Below, in pieces: positions 1-5,142 of a stretch of DNA of 5,632 nucleotides (position 1 is the first letter of the stretch; every line of letters starts with the position of its first letter). The notes under the pieces are model-generated. The model was not told the DNA's origin. It made no database searches and saw only the letters and a program-made list of their open reading frames with translations. The DNA comes from Lachnospiraceae bacterium (GTDB lineage: Bacteria; Bacillota; Clostridia; Lachnospirales; Lachnospiraceae), in NCBI GenBank assembly GCA_003446735.1, contig DMCJ01000021.1:1-5632 (forward strand), written 5' to 3'. Both the position numbers and the translations under genes were made by a program.

Positions 1-1733
1 AGTCCGAGCACGTTCTGATATGCTATCGATGAAGCAAGTTTTTGCACGATGCGGATACCAATGTTTCTCGTGACATCCTCCTGGTCCGTCATCTTCCATC
101 TCTGGTTTATATCAAAAGGCTTGCAGTCATCCTTAAGTGAAATGATAAGATTCGTCTGTTTACATGATATGCATATACCGATCTGATGTTTTTTCTTATC
201 TTTAAATCCGTGCTGCACGATATTTCCGGCCATCTCCTCGATAAAGAGGCTCGCAAAAAGCGATCTTCTTTTGTCAACGCCGTTTCTCCGGCAGAATTCC
301 TGCAATGAAGCCGAAACACCGATGACACTGTCCATGTCATTTATCAGTACATCCATACGGTTTTCAATAGGCACACCGAACTTGGGAGGCACCGCCATGA
401 GCTCATCAACATTTTGGGGCAATCCTTTTTTATACATACATGCATATATGAACACAACTACGGGAGCAATGAGTCCGTTAAGCACATTTGCAACATAAAC
501 GCCGCTTACGCCCATCTTTCCTATAAGAAGTGTCGTAAATAAAACTACACCGACCACTCCATCGAGCACGGCAAGGATATGTACGAGCAGATTTCTGTTT
601 GAAGTCTGGTAATAGCAGGAAAAATGAGTACAGATTATCGACAGCGGCAGGCAGAGGGGCAATATCTGAAATCCTCTTACCGTCATCATGTATACGGGAT
701 CTGAGGGGTCTCTGAAATAAAGGCGCGTAAACGGCTCTGCTAGCAGCATGACCACAAAAGCCATTGCAAAAACAAGCGGCATGAACCGATAGAGCGCGAC
801 CTTCATTACATCTGTAAGGCTCTTCCTGTCTTCCTCTCCGACACATACGCTTATCATCATACGAGACACGAGTATCATTCCGGCGGGGATCTGCCAGAAG
901 AATGATAAAATGGTATTTGACGCCGTAAATGCCGATATTCCCACGTCGCCCACATATGTTATTATAAGTGAATTTACTATAAATCCTCTTAATGCGTTAT
1001 ATGCATTGCCTGCAGCTCCGGGTATACCGATCCTGAAAATGCCCTTCGCATCACTCCACTTTATACCTTTAATGCTGTATCTTATGGCAGCATCACTTTT
1101 TACAAAGGGCGGGATCTGGATAAAGAAAAATACCCATAATCCGATCGCGGGCGCAAGCGCAAGTCCTAGGATCTCAAGTCCCATTACCGCAACGAATATA
1201 TAGTTTAAGATAAAGTTGACTCCGATATAAACGATGCTTGCTACCGTTGTCCTTTTAAGTCTGTTATCGAGGGATAAAAATGAAGATAACTGATTTCCCA
1301 GAATAAGCGGGATGATGCCGATCGCCTGGCCGAAAACATAGCGGCACAGCATCCTTGTAACCTCGGGATCATCTCCGAAATCTATGATCGTTCCCAGCGT
1401 TCCGTAAATAAGATGTCCGATCGTAACAACTATCGCAAAGATACCCGCCATCGTGATATCAAGTGAGAATATGTTTTTGGTTCCTTCTCTGTCGCCTCTT
1501 CCTATACATTCTCCGCAAAGTATCGTTGCTCCGCAGACAAACATGCCGTTAAGTGCGATCAGGAAAAGATTGACCGGCGAATAAAGTCCTACTGCCGCCA
1601 TCGCCTTAACGCCCACATAGTTCCCGGCAAACAGGCTTGAAATGATACCGTTAAAGACACCTACCGCAGAAAGCAGTATCTGTGCAGGCAGCAGCCTGAA
1701 CATTATCTTTTCGGTAAGCTTTGCTCCCTTCAT
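1..1733 (-). CDS. MATE-family transporter with C-terminal RsbW-like HATPase domain (partial, 3' end outside window)
   Basis: An open frame starts at ATG 1731-1733 and reads without a stop to the left edge, giving about 577 residues. Residues 1-445 are a polytopic membrane protein of the MATE/MOP superfamily: many hydrophobic segments, a first helix with LLPAQILLSAVGVFNGIISS, a conserved-type loop around GECIGRGDREGT, and a second half beginning near FRIGIPGAAGNAYNALRGF. MATE proteins export cationic drugs or metabolites using Na+ or H+ gradients. After a linker, residues about 460-577 resemble the GHKL ATP-binding fold of RsbW/SpoIIAB anti-sigma kinases: N box E500-x3-N504-x3-H508 (EEMAGNIVQHGF), G1-like DDCKPFD at 535-541, and GIRIV at 559-563. 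The C-terminus is missing. An AAGGAGG site (1744-1750) inside the end of the methyltransferase gene and a 1-nt stop/start overlap imply translational coupling. The substrate cannot be read from the sequence. Confidence 0.9.
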   Translation of the reverse strand, partial: MKGAKLTEKIMFRLLPAQILLSAVGVFNGIISSLFAGNYVGVKAMAAVGLYSPVNLFLIALNGMFVCGATILCGECIGRGDREGTKNIFSLDITMAGIFAIVVTIGHLIYGTLGTIIDFGDDPEVTRMLCRYVFGQAIGIIPLILGNQLSSFLSLDNRLKRTTVASIVYIGVNFILNYIFVAVMGLEILGLALAPAIGLWVFFFIQIPPFVKSDAAIRYSIKGIKWSDAKGIFRIGIPGAAGNAYNALRGFIVNSLIITYVGDVGISAFTASNTILSFFWQIPAGMILVSRMMISVCVGEEDRKSLTDVMKVALYRFMPLVFAMAFVVMLLAEPFTRLYFRDPSDPVYMMTVRGFQILPLCLPLSIICTHFSCYYQTSNRNLLVHILAVLDGVVGVVLFTTLLIGKMGVSGVYVANVLNGLIAPVVVFIYACMYKKGLPQNVDELMAVPPKFGVPIENRMDVLINDMDSVIGVSASLQEFCRRNGVDKRRSLFASLFIEEMAGNIVQHGFKDKKKHQIGICISCKQTNLIISLKDDCKPFDINQRWKMTDQEDVTRNIGIRIVQKLASSIAYQNVLG

Positions 1734-2785
1734 TATCGATCATCCTCCTTGATGTCGGCATTTTTTACCGCTATCAGTTTCCCGGTAAGATGCGATGACG
1801 GTCTGTCCGAATATACCGTAAAGCCCTGCCCGGCGATAAGATCTGCGATCTCATCCTCTCTTTCATCATGTGTTTCCATTATGATCAGGCGTATATGGGA
1901 AAGCACATCATGCTTTAAAAGATTCGGGATTATAGTATATTCCGCGCCTTCGCAGTCCATCTTTATCACATATTCAGCATTTGGATCAGACTCTATTATC
2001 TTTTTAAGCTCTGTCCCGGCTTCTTTAAGCTCTGCCTCTTCGGCATGATCATCCACGATCTTTGCCGGGTTAGATCCGCCCTCCGTCCTCATGATCCCCG
2101 GATTGCCTTCCAAGTACGTATAACATCCTCTTCGATCCACATCGCTTAATCCATAATTATATACGTTTATCTTATCTTTTATGACAGGATCATTTAAAGC
2201 GATATTTGCGACTGCTCTGTCAAAGCTTGGCTTAAAAGGTTCAAAGGAATATATTTTCTTTACATAATCTTTTGATGCAAAAAATATCGAAGCCAAGCCT
2301 ATGTTTAAGCCTATGTCAAAAAGGATGCAGTCCTTATTCGTGATAAAATGGTATGTGTTTTTCAGATATATTTCTTCGAAAATGAAAAAGTCGCTGTATT
2401 CCTTTAATGTAAATCGGACCGTTTTGCCATCCATATTTATTATGGCCGAAACTGTTGCATCCTCATTTATCGTAAGAGAGTAATCTGATTCCTTCAAGCA
2501 CCGCTTGGGCGTCCATATGATAAGCCGCTTATGGTCTATCCCGAGCGCTAACAGCTCCTTTATGATGCTTTTGATCCTGCTGAGCGATACGATCAGTATC
2601 CGCTCCTGCCCATTTACGTCAATATCACGAAAAGAGTATACCGGACAGTCCTTTATTCCGATGATACCCCCTTCTTTATCACTGCTGCTCTTTGCCACAG
2701 CCGTTATGCTATATTCTTTCGTTATCTCGTTATAGTGTGTGAAGAATCTTTCGCTTAATCCTCCAAGTATTACTTTTTCCATCAT
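1733..2785 (-). CDS. FkbM family SAM-dependent methyltransferase with N-terminal Rossmann-like region
   Basis: The product has 350 residues. Its C-terminal half is an FkbM-type class I methyltransferase: SAM-binding motif I with D157-I-G-L-N-I-G163 (ILFDIGLNIGLA), an acidic residue at the end of strand 2 in YSFEPF (E182), the family's KMDCEGAEY block (D277, E279, E282), and an IMETH strand near 302-306. FkbM enzymes usually O-methylate sugars or small metabolites, often in surface glycan or natural-product loci; the acceptor here is unknown. Residues 1-100 form a separate alpha/beta region opening with VILGGLSERFF and containing CPVYSFRDID and ERILIVSLSR. It looks like the nucleotide-binding N-terminal domain found on some glycan-modifying enzymes, but I am less sure of that part. 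The start is the first of two adjacent ATGs, 7 nt after AAGGA (2793-2797). The stop overlaps the MATE start by one base. I see no convincing promoter upstream. Confidence 0.9.
   Translation of the reverse strand: MMEKVILGGLSERFFTHYNEITKEYSITAVAKSSSDKEGGIIGIKDCPVYSFRDIDVNGQERILIVSLSRIKSIIKELLALGIDHKRLIIWTPKRCLKESDYSLTINEDATVSAIINMDGKTVRFTLKEYSDFFIFEEIYLKNTYHFITNKDCILFDIGLNIGLASIFFASKDYVKKIYSFEPFKPSFDRAVANIALNDPVIKDKINVYNYGLSDVDRRGCYTYLEGNPGIMRTEGGSNPAKIVDDHAEEAELKEAGTELKKIIESDPNAEYVIKMDCEGAEYTIIPNLLKHDVLSHIRLIIMETHDEREDEIADLIAGQGFTVYSDRPSSHLTGKLIAVKNADIKEDDR
1744..1750 (-). promoter_or_regulatory. Ribosome binding site of the MATE gene inside the methyltransferase gene
   Basis: AAGGAGG on the minus strand lies 10 nt before the MATE ATG and within the last codons of the methyltransferase gene. 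Together with the TAATG overlap it fixes the MATE start and suggests that the two proteins are made from one transcript in linked amounts. Confidence 0.75.
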
Positions 2786-2805
2786 TATGCAATCCTTATC
2801 AGTTT

Positions 2806-2900
2806 TGTGACAGGGGTGTGACAGGGGGACGTTTCTACTGTCACATTTTCAGTGACACCGTGCCACAGTGACACCGTGCCAGGTACCTTGTCACATTTTC
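2806..2900. repeat. Compound REPIN-like repeat cluster between HD and methyltransferase genes
   Basis: This cluster fills most of the 130-bp gap. It begins with an exact 11-bp tandem TGTGACAGGGG (2806-2816 and 2817-2827). The second unit opens a hairpin element (2817-2845) with arms TGTGACAG and CTGTCACA, related to the elements at 4079 and 5103. A 16-bp tandem follows: AGTGACACCGTGCC at 2851-2864 and 2867-2880. A second, variant element ends the cluster, with GTGACA/TGTCAC arms around GGTACC (2882-2887). The string TGTCACATTTTC closes both subelements (2839-2850 and 2889-2900). There is no coding potential and no T-run typical of a terminator. It looks like nested or successive insertions of one repeat family. 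Confidence 0.75.
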
Positions 2901-2915
2901 CATTTTACCATGTTT

Positions 2916-3371
2916 TCAGAAAATTTGACAGAGCCTGTCAAACCTGGCCTGTTCCTTTTCTTTGACCGGTTTTGAAAGGTCATTAAAACAATGATGGATA
3001 ACATCAGCATCTTTTAACACTTCATCCATCGGGCCATCTTCGACCAGTTTGTCATCATGATGATAAATGGCGGAGCATATCATGTCTGTCTCGGCTTCAT
3101 CGGTCAGTTTTAATCCATCAAGTATCTCTCTGGCAAGATCGGCACCTTTATGAGCATGATCGTCGTAGGAGCCGGACTTGTATGCATACAGATCATGAAG
3201 CATACCGGCGATCGAAGCGATCTCGGGATCAAGGCCGCGCTTCTTTGCAAGAATCGTGGCCGCGAGCGAGACGCCGTAAAGATGCGAGATCGCGCTGATC
3301 CGCTTATCTTCGTCTTCCATTTTATTTAATTCCGCATTAACATATTTACGTATTTCCTTTAACCTGCTCAC
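2916..3371 (-). CDS. HD domain-containing phosphohydrolase
   Basis: Read from GTG 3369-3371 the protein has 151 residues and is almost entirely one HD-superfamily metal-dependent phosphohydrolase domain. The expected ligands are H30 (AISHLYGVS), H59-D60 (GMLHDLYAY) and D121 or D123 (KDADVIHH). Further histidines at 72, 74, 104 and 105 sit where HD proteins often bind a second metal. Members hydrolyse phosphate esters of nucleotides or related compounds; the substrate here is unknown. I chose the GTG start because AAAGGAG (3382-3388) precedes it by 10 nt. An in-frame ATG at 3404 would add 11 residues, with only a weak GAGG 11 nt upstream. It lies downstream of the nicotinamidase-like gene with about a 117-nt gap and no obvious promoter or terminator between, so cotranscription is possible. 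The repeat cluster follows its stop. Confidence 0.82.
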   Translation of the reverse strand: MSRLKEIRKYVNAELNKMEDEDKRISAISHLYGVSLAATILAKKRGLDPEIASIAGMLHDLYAYKSGSYDDHAHKGADLAREILDGLKLTDEAETDMICSAIYHHDDKLVEDGPMDEVLKDADVIHHCFNDLSKPVKEKEQARFDRLCQIF

Positions 3372-3381
3372 TGTTTCCGCT

Positions 3382-3388
3382 CTCCTTT
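3382..3388 (-). promoter_or_regulatory. Ribosome binding site deciding the HD gene start
   Basis: AAAGGAG on the minus strand lies 10 nt before a GTG codon and inside the longer ATG-initiated reading. It favours the GTG start, which also places the protein start just before the RLKEIRKYVN helix. The alternative ATG at 3404 remains possible. Confidence 0.55.
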
Positions 3389-3488
3389 GTTGTAAACATT
3401 TCATTTCGATCGGATCCTCATCTGTATACCTTTTCTTTTTTCGCAGATCGTATGATTCACTTTATTCTCCCTGTCATGCCCAGTCGTA

Positions 3489-4007
3489 TTATATTATGTC
3501 AACCTGACACCCTGCCATAGCTTTAAGTGCCGTTTCGTGACTTTCCGGCGTAACTCCGGCGCAAAGATCCTTATAAACAGCCACATTTGTCTCAAGCGCA
3601 CAGGCCTTTATCATCATTGCATTACTTATCACGCAGATATCAGTGCATACACCGGCAAGCTCCACGTCGGTATAAAGCCTTTTACTTACAAGCTCTCCGA
3701 GCTCCGTGCTACCGAAGGTTGGCTTATTGATGTAAGTGACATCGCTTCGCATATCAAGGGAAGCCTGAATTTCGGGAACGATATTCCAGCCGTCTGTCCC
3801 TTTTATACAGTGAGGCACGGGAAGCCTTCTTCCTTCCTGCGTATTTAAATAGTTTTCCGTGTGGGTATCGCGTGTGACAATGATATCCCCGTCAAAATCC
3901 TTAATAAGATCTGCTATCTTCGTAACGATCTTCTGCCCCTCAGTATTTGCGAGGGCTCCGGTAATAAAATCATTCTGCATATCGATAACAACGAGCGCTT
4001 TTTTCAT
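3489..4007 (-). CDS. pncA: Isochorismatase-family cysteine hydrolase, probable nicotinamidase
   Basis: The product has 172 residues, a normal size for bacterial nicotinamidases, and opens with the family signature ALVVIDMQNDF. The catalytic triad is visible: D9, K95 (YINKPTFGST) and C125 (GVCTDICV). The metal-binding set of nicotinamidases is also present: D47 and H49 in TRDTH, E58, and H66 in PHC. Having all four ligands favours nicotinamide deamidation to nicotinate (NAD salvage, cytosolic) over isochorismate cleavage. A related amidase activity cannot be excluded, so the symbol is tentative. The start is the ATG at 4005-4007, 8 nt after AAGGAGA (4015-4021). Longer in-frame readings begin upstream of the predicted transcription start and are rejected. 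It has its own promoter (4044-4072) just after the hairpin that follows the HEPN gene, and the HD gene lies downstream on the same strand. Confidence 0.88.
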   Translation of the reverse strand: MKKALVVIDMQNDFITGALANTEGQKIVTKIADLIKDFDGDIIVTRDTHTENYLNTQEGRRLPVPHCIKGTDGWNIVPEIQASLDMRSDVTYINKPTFGSTELGELVSKRLYTDVELAGVCTDICVISNAMMIKACALETNVAVYKDLCAGVTPESHETALKAMAGCQVDII

Positions 4008-4043
4008 GATCATGTCTCCTTCTTTGTTTTTCTCACATCTTTC

Positions 4044-4072
4044 ATTGTACAATCGCAGGTTTCTTGTTTCAA
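4044..4072 (-). promoter_or_regulatory. Sigma-A type promoter of the nicotinamidase-like gene
   Basis: On the minus strand there is a -35 box TTGAAA (4067-4072), a 17-nt spacer and a -10 box TACAAT (4044-4049). Each box matches consensus at five of six positions. Transcription should begin near 4037, leaving a leader of about 30 nt with AAGGAGA before the ATG at 4007. It starts right beside the hairpin repeat at 4079-4106. Confidence 0.7.
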
Positions 4073-4078
4073 GTAAAA

Positions 4079-4106
4079 TGTGACAGGGGACGCTTCCCCT
4101 GTCACA
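4079..4106. repeat. REPIN-like hairpin repeat after the HEPN gene
   Basis: A perfect 12-bp inverted repeat, TGTGACAGGGGA and TCCCCTGTCACA, surrounds a 4-nt loop, two bases past the HEPN stop codon. It matches the 28-nt element at 5103-5130 at 25 of 28 positions. On the minus strand it is followed by ATTTTAC, so it could serve as a weak terminator for the upstream operon, but its recurrence points to a dispersed repeat family. Confidence 0.85.
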
Positions 4107-4108
4107 TC

Positions 4109-4510
4109 CTACATCACATTTTTTTCCTCCAGGAATTTTCGAATATGGTCATTAAACTCATTCGCACGAGATATTTGTTTTTCAGCTTCTTCTTTTGATG
4201 CTATATAAAAATCAAGATAATCCGCCTTCTCTCGATTTTCAGACGCCAAACGTATTATTTTTGAAAGATCCTTAGGAAATATACCATTTTTTACATATTC
4301 CTGATTGAAATGTGCTATTACGCCGCTATGTTTACTGCTGTCAAATCTATCAAGTGCATTAACTGCTTTTATCGCGTAAAATATCGAATAATATGCTCTG
4401 TTTAAGGCATTCTTATACCGTCCGTTTTCAAACATCAGCTTCGCATCTTCCAATGCTTCTAAACTGTTTTCATATCTGTATTTTGATAATTCCTCTACGC
4501 TGCTTTCCAT
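4109..4510 (-). CDS. HEPN domain protein (UPF0332-like), partner of the nucleotidyltransferase
   Basis: The product has 133 residues, predicted all helical, and matches the HEPN PF05168/UPF0332 pattern: NRAYYSIFYAIKA (N37, R38, Y40, Y41) on the first core helix, SSKHSGVIAHFNQEYV (H61) in the middle, and ENREKADYLDFY (R93, D97, Y98) before a last helix with EEAEKQISRANEF. In paired systems HEPN proteins are often toxic RNases silenced by the nucleotidyltransferase. The usual Rx4-6H catalytic histidine is not seen here: R93 is followed by A-D-Y, as is usual in this subfamily, so RNase activity is uncertain. The start is ATG 4508-4510, 7 nt after GAAGGGG (4518-4524). It overlaps the end of the nucleotidyltransferase gene by 16 nt, implying coupled translation. 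The in-frame extension to 4564 only reads the neighbour's coding sequence in another frame. Confidence 0.85.
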   Translation of the reverse strand: MESSVEELSKYRYENSLEALEDAKLMFENGRYKNALNRAYYSIFYAIKAVNALDRFDSSKHSGVIAHFNQEYVKNGIFPKDLSKIIRLASENREKADYLDFYIASKEEAEKQISRANEFNDHIRKFLEEKNVM

Positions 4511-5037
4511 AGCACAACCCCTTCTTTCGCGATATTTCTGTAAAAAGGAGAGTCGCTTCCCCACTTTTTATACTGATCAAGTTCAATTGAGATAACAGAA
4601 AGAATAACACCCTGATCTAATTCATAATCAACAACTATGTCTGTCATTGCATCATGCGTAATATCATTGTCAGGTTCCTTTATTATCAATGCTATGTCTA
4701 CGTCTGACTCGGGTTCCTCTTCACCTCTTGCATACGATCCATATAACAATATGCTGTCCAGTTTTGAGCCATATAAATCCGCAATCTTTATACACATTTC
4801 GCGTATCGCACTAATTAATATCGGATTTCTTTTCCTTATTGCCAGGAACTTCCTGTAGCTTATATAATCACCGGACTTGATCCTCTTATCTTCGGGATAA
4901 GATGCATTCTTAGGTATCACCCACTGATTTCCTATCTTCATTCCCTCAAGCTTTCCGTTTATCAGATTCCTTCGGATATTTCCTGGATCCTTGTTAAAAA
5001 CTTTTGCATATTCCGAAACAGAATAGTATTCGATCAT
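4495..5037 (-). CDS. HTH-fused MNT-type nucleotidyltransferase, putative antitoxin/regulator
   Basis: From ATG 5035-5037 the protein has 180 residues. About the first 50 form an excisionase/MerR-like helix-turn-helix: YYSVSEYAKVFNKDPGNIRR, then NGKLEGMKIGNQWVIPK. A basic linker leads to a minimal nucleotidyltransferase domain of the DNA polymerase beta superfamily with LLYGSYARG and SDVDIALI, fitting the GSx10DxD signature exactly. I could not place a third carboxylate with confidence. In MntA-HepT systems such proteins neutralise the HEPN partner by transferring AMP to it; a similar role here is inference. The HTH suggests that it also binds DNA, and a palindrome covers its promoter. The start is set by AGGTGG (5046-5051), 8 nt upstream; longer readings begin inside the palindrome. 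The HEPN gene overlaps its 3' end by 16 nt. Confidence 0.87.
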   Translation of the reverse strand: MIEYYSVSEYAKVFNKDPGNIRRNLINGKLEGMKIGNQWVIPKNASYPEDKRIKSGDYISYRKFLAIRKRNPILISAIREMCIKIADLYGSKLDSILLYGSYARGEEEPESDVDIALIIKEPDNDITHDAMTDIVVDYELDQGVILSVISIELDQYKKWGSDSPFYRNIAKEGVVLWKAA

Positions 5038-5045
5038 CCAGATCA

Positions 5046-5051
5046 CCACCT
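5046..5051 (-). promoter_or_regulatory. Ribosome binding site deciding the nucleotidyltransferase start
   Basis: AGGTGG within AAAGGTGGTGATC on the minus strand lies 8 nt before the ATG at 5037. The in-frame ATGs at 5064 and 5070 lie in or next to the -10 box of the predicted promoter and have no such site, so they are unlikely starts. Confidence 0.7.
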
Positions 5052-5056
5052 TTATG

Positions 5057-5090
5057 TTTGACATTAACACGTTATCGTGTAAATGTCAAA
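5057..5090. promoter_or_regulatory. 34-bp palindromic operator candidate over the nucleotidyltransferase-HEPN promoter
   Basis: This is an inverted repeat with 15 of 17 positions paired: outer arms TTTGACATT and AATGTCAAA (9 of 9), one mismatch, inner arms ACACG and CGTGT, one mismatch, then a central TA. It contains both promoter boxes, so a bound protein would block RNA polymerase. The obvious candidate regulator is the HTH-containing product of the first gene of the operon. There is no T-tract next to it, so a terminator role is unlikely. Confidence 0.75.
5061..5089 (-). promoter_or_regulatory. Promoter of the nucleotidyltransferase-HEPN operon
   Basis: On the minus strand a consensus -35 box TTGACA (5084-5089) is followed by a 17-nt spacer and TAATGT (5061-5066), a -10 box matching at three of six positions. 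The predicted start near 5053 gives a leader of roughly 16 nt. Both boxes fall in the outer arms of the palindrome at 5057-5090. Confidence 0.6.
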
Positions 5091-5091
5091 T

Positions 5092-5130
5092 GTAAAGAAA
5101 AATGTGACAGGGAACGTGTCCCCTGTCACA
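5092..5130 (-). terminator. Probable intrinsic terminator of the GH13 gene
   Basis: Reading the minus strand, the hairpin of the repeat at 5103-5130 begins 12 nt after the GH13 stop and is followed by ATTTTTCTTTA. A stable GC-containing stem plus a T-rich tail is the form of a rho-independent terminator, so this repeat copy may have been co-opted to end the upstream transcript. Confidence 0.55.
5103..5130. repeat. REPIN-like hairpin repeat after the GH13 gene
   Basis: A 10-bp perfect stem, TGTGACAGGG and CCCTGTCACA, encloses an 8-nt loop. The 28-nt element differs from the one at 4079-4106 at only three positions, in or near the loop. An extra half-arm CTGTCACA follows at 5131-5138. It sits in the 105-bp gap between the GH13 stop and the nucleotidyltransferase promoter. 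Confidence 0.85.
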
Positions 5131-5142
5131 CTGTCACAAAAA

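Noticed and set aside
271..498. Plus-strand open frame opposite the MATE-HATPase junction
   Set aside because: It is antisense to a clear domain-bearing frame and has no family resemblance or convincing ribosome binding site.
478..846. Minus-strand open frame of 122 codons within the MATE gene
   Set aside because: It lies in a different frame of the MATE coding sequence, has a Cys/Arg-rich composition with no recognisable domain, and the MATE frame is continuous through it.
910..1203. Plus-strand hydrophobic open frame
   Set aside because: The hydrophobicity mirrors the antisense of membrane-segment codons in the MATE gene; no independent support.
1749..2048. Plus-strand Ser-rich open frame opposite the FkbM gene
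   Set aside because: Serine/isoleucine-rich antisense translation of the methyltransferase, without a domain or start signal.
2851..2880. Possible CRISPR-like or minisatellite array
   Set aside because: There are only two 16-bp units with no spacers between them; better explained as part of the palindromic repeat cluster.
4008..4052. Longer N-terminus for the nicotinamidase-like protein
   Set aside because: The extra codons overlap the -10 box and ribosome binding site; the family signature begins right after the ATG at 4007.
3859..4083. Two overlapping plus-strand open frames opposite the 5' end of the nicotinamidase-like gene
   Set aside because: They are antisense to that gene and its promoter, overlap each other in different frames, and show no recognisable protein family.
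4511..4564. Eighteen-residue N-terminal extension of the HEPN protein
   Set aside because: It reads the nucleotidyltransferase gene in another frame; the ATG at 4510 has a good ribosome binding site and starts where the HEPN family normally starts.
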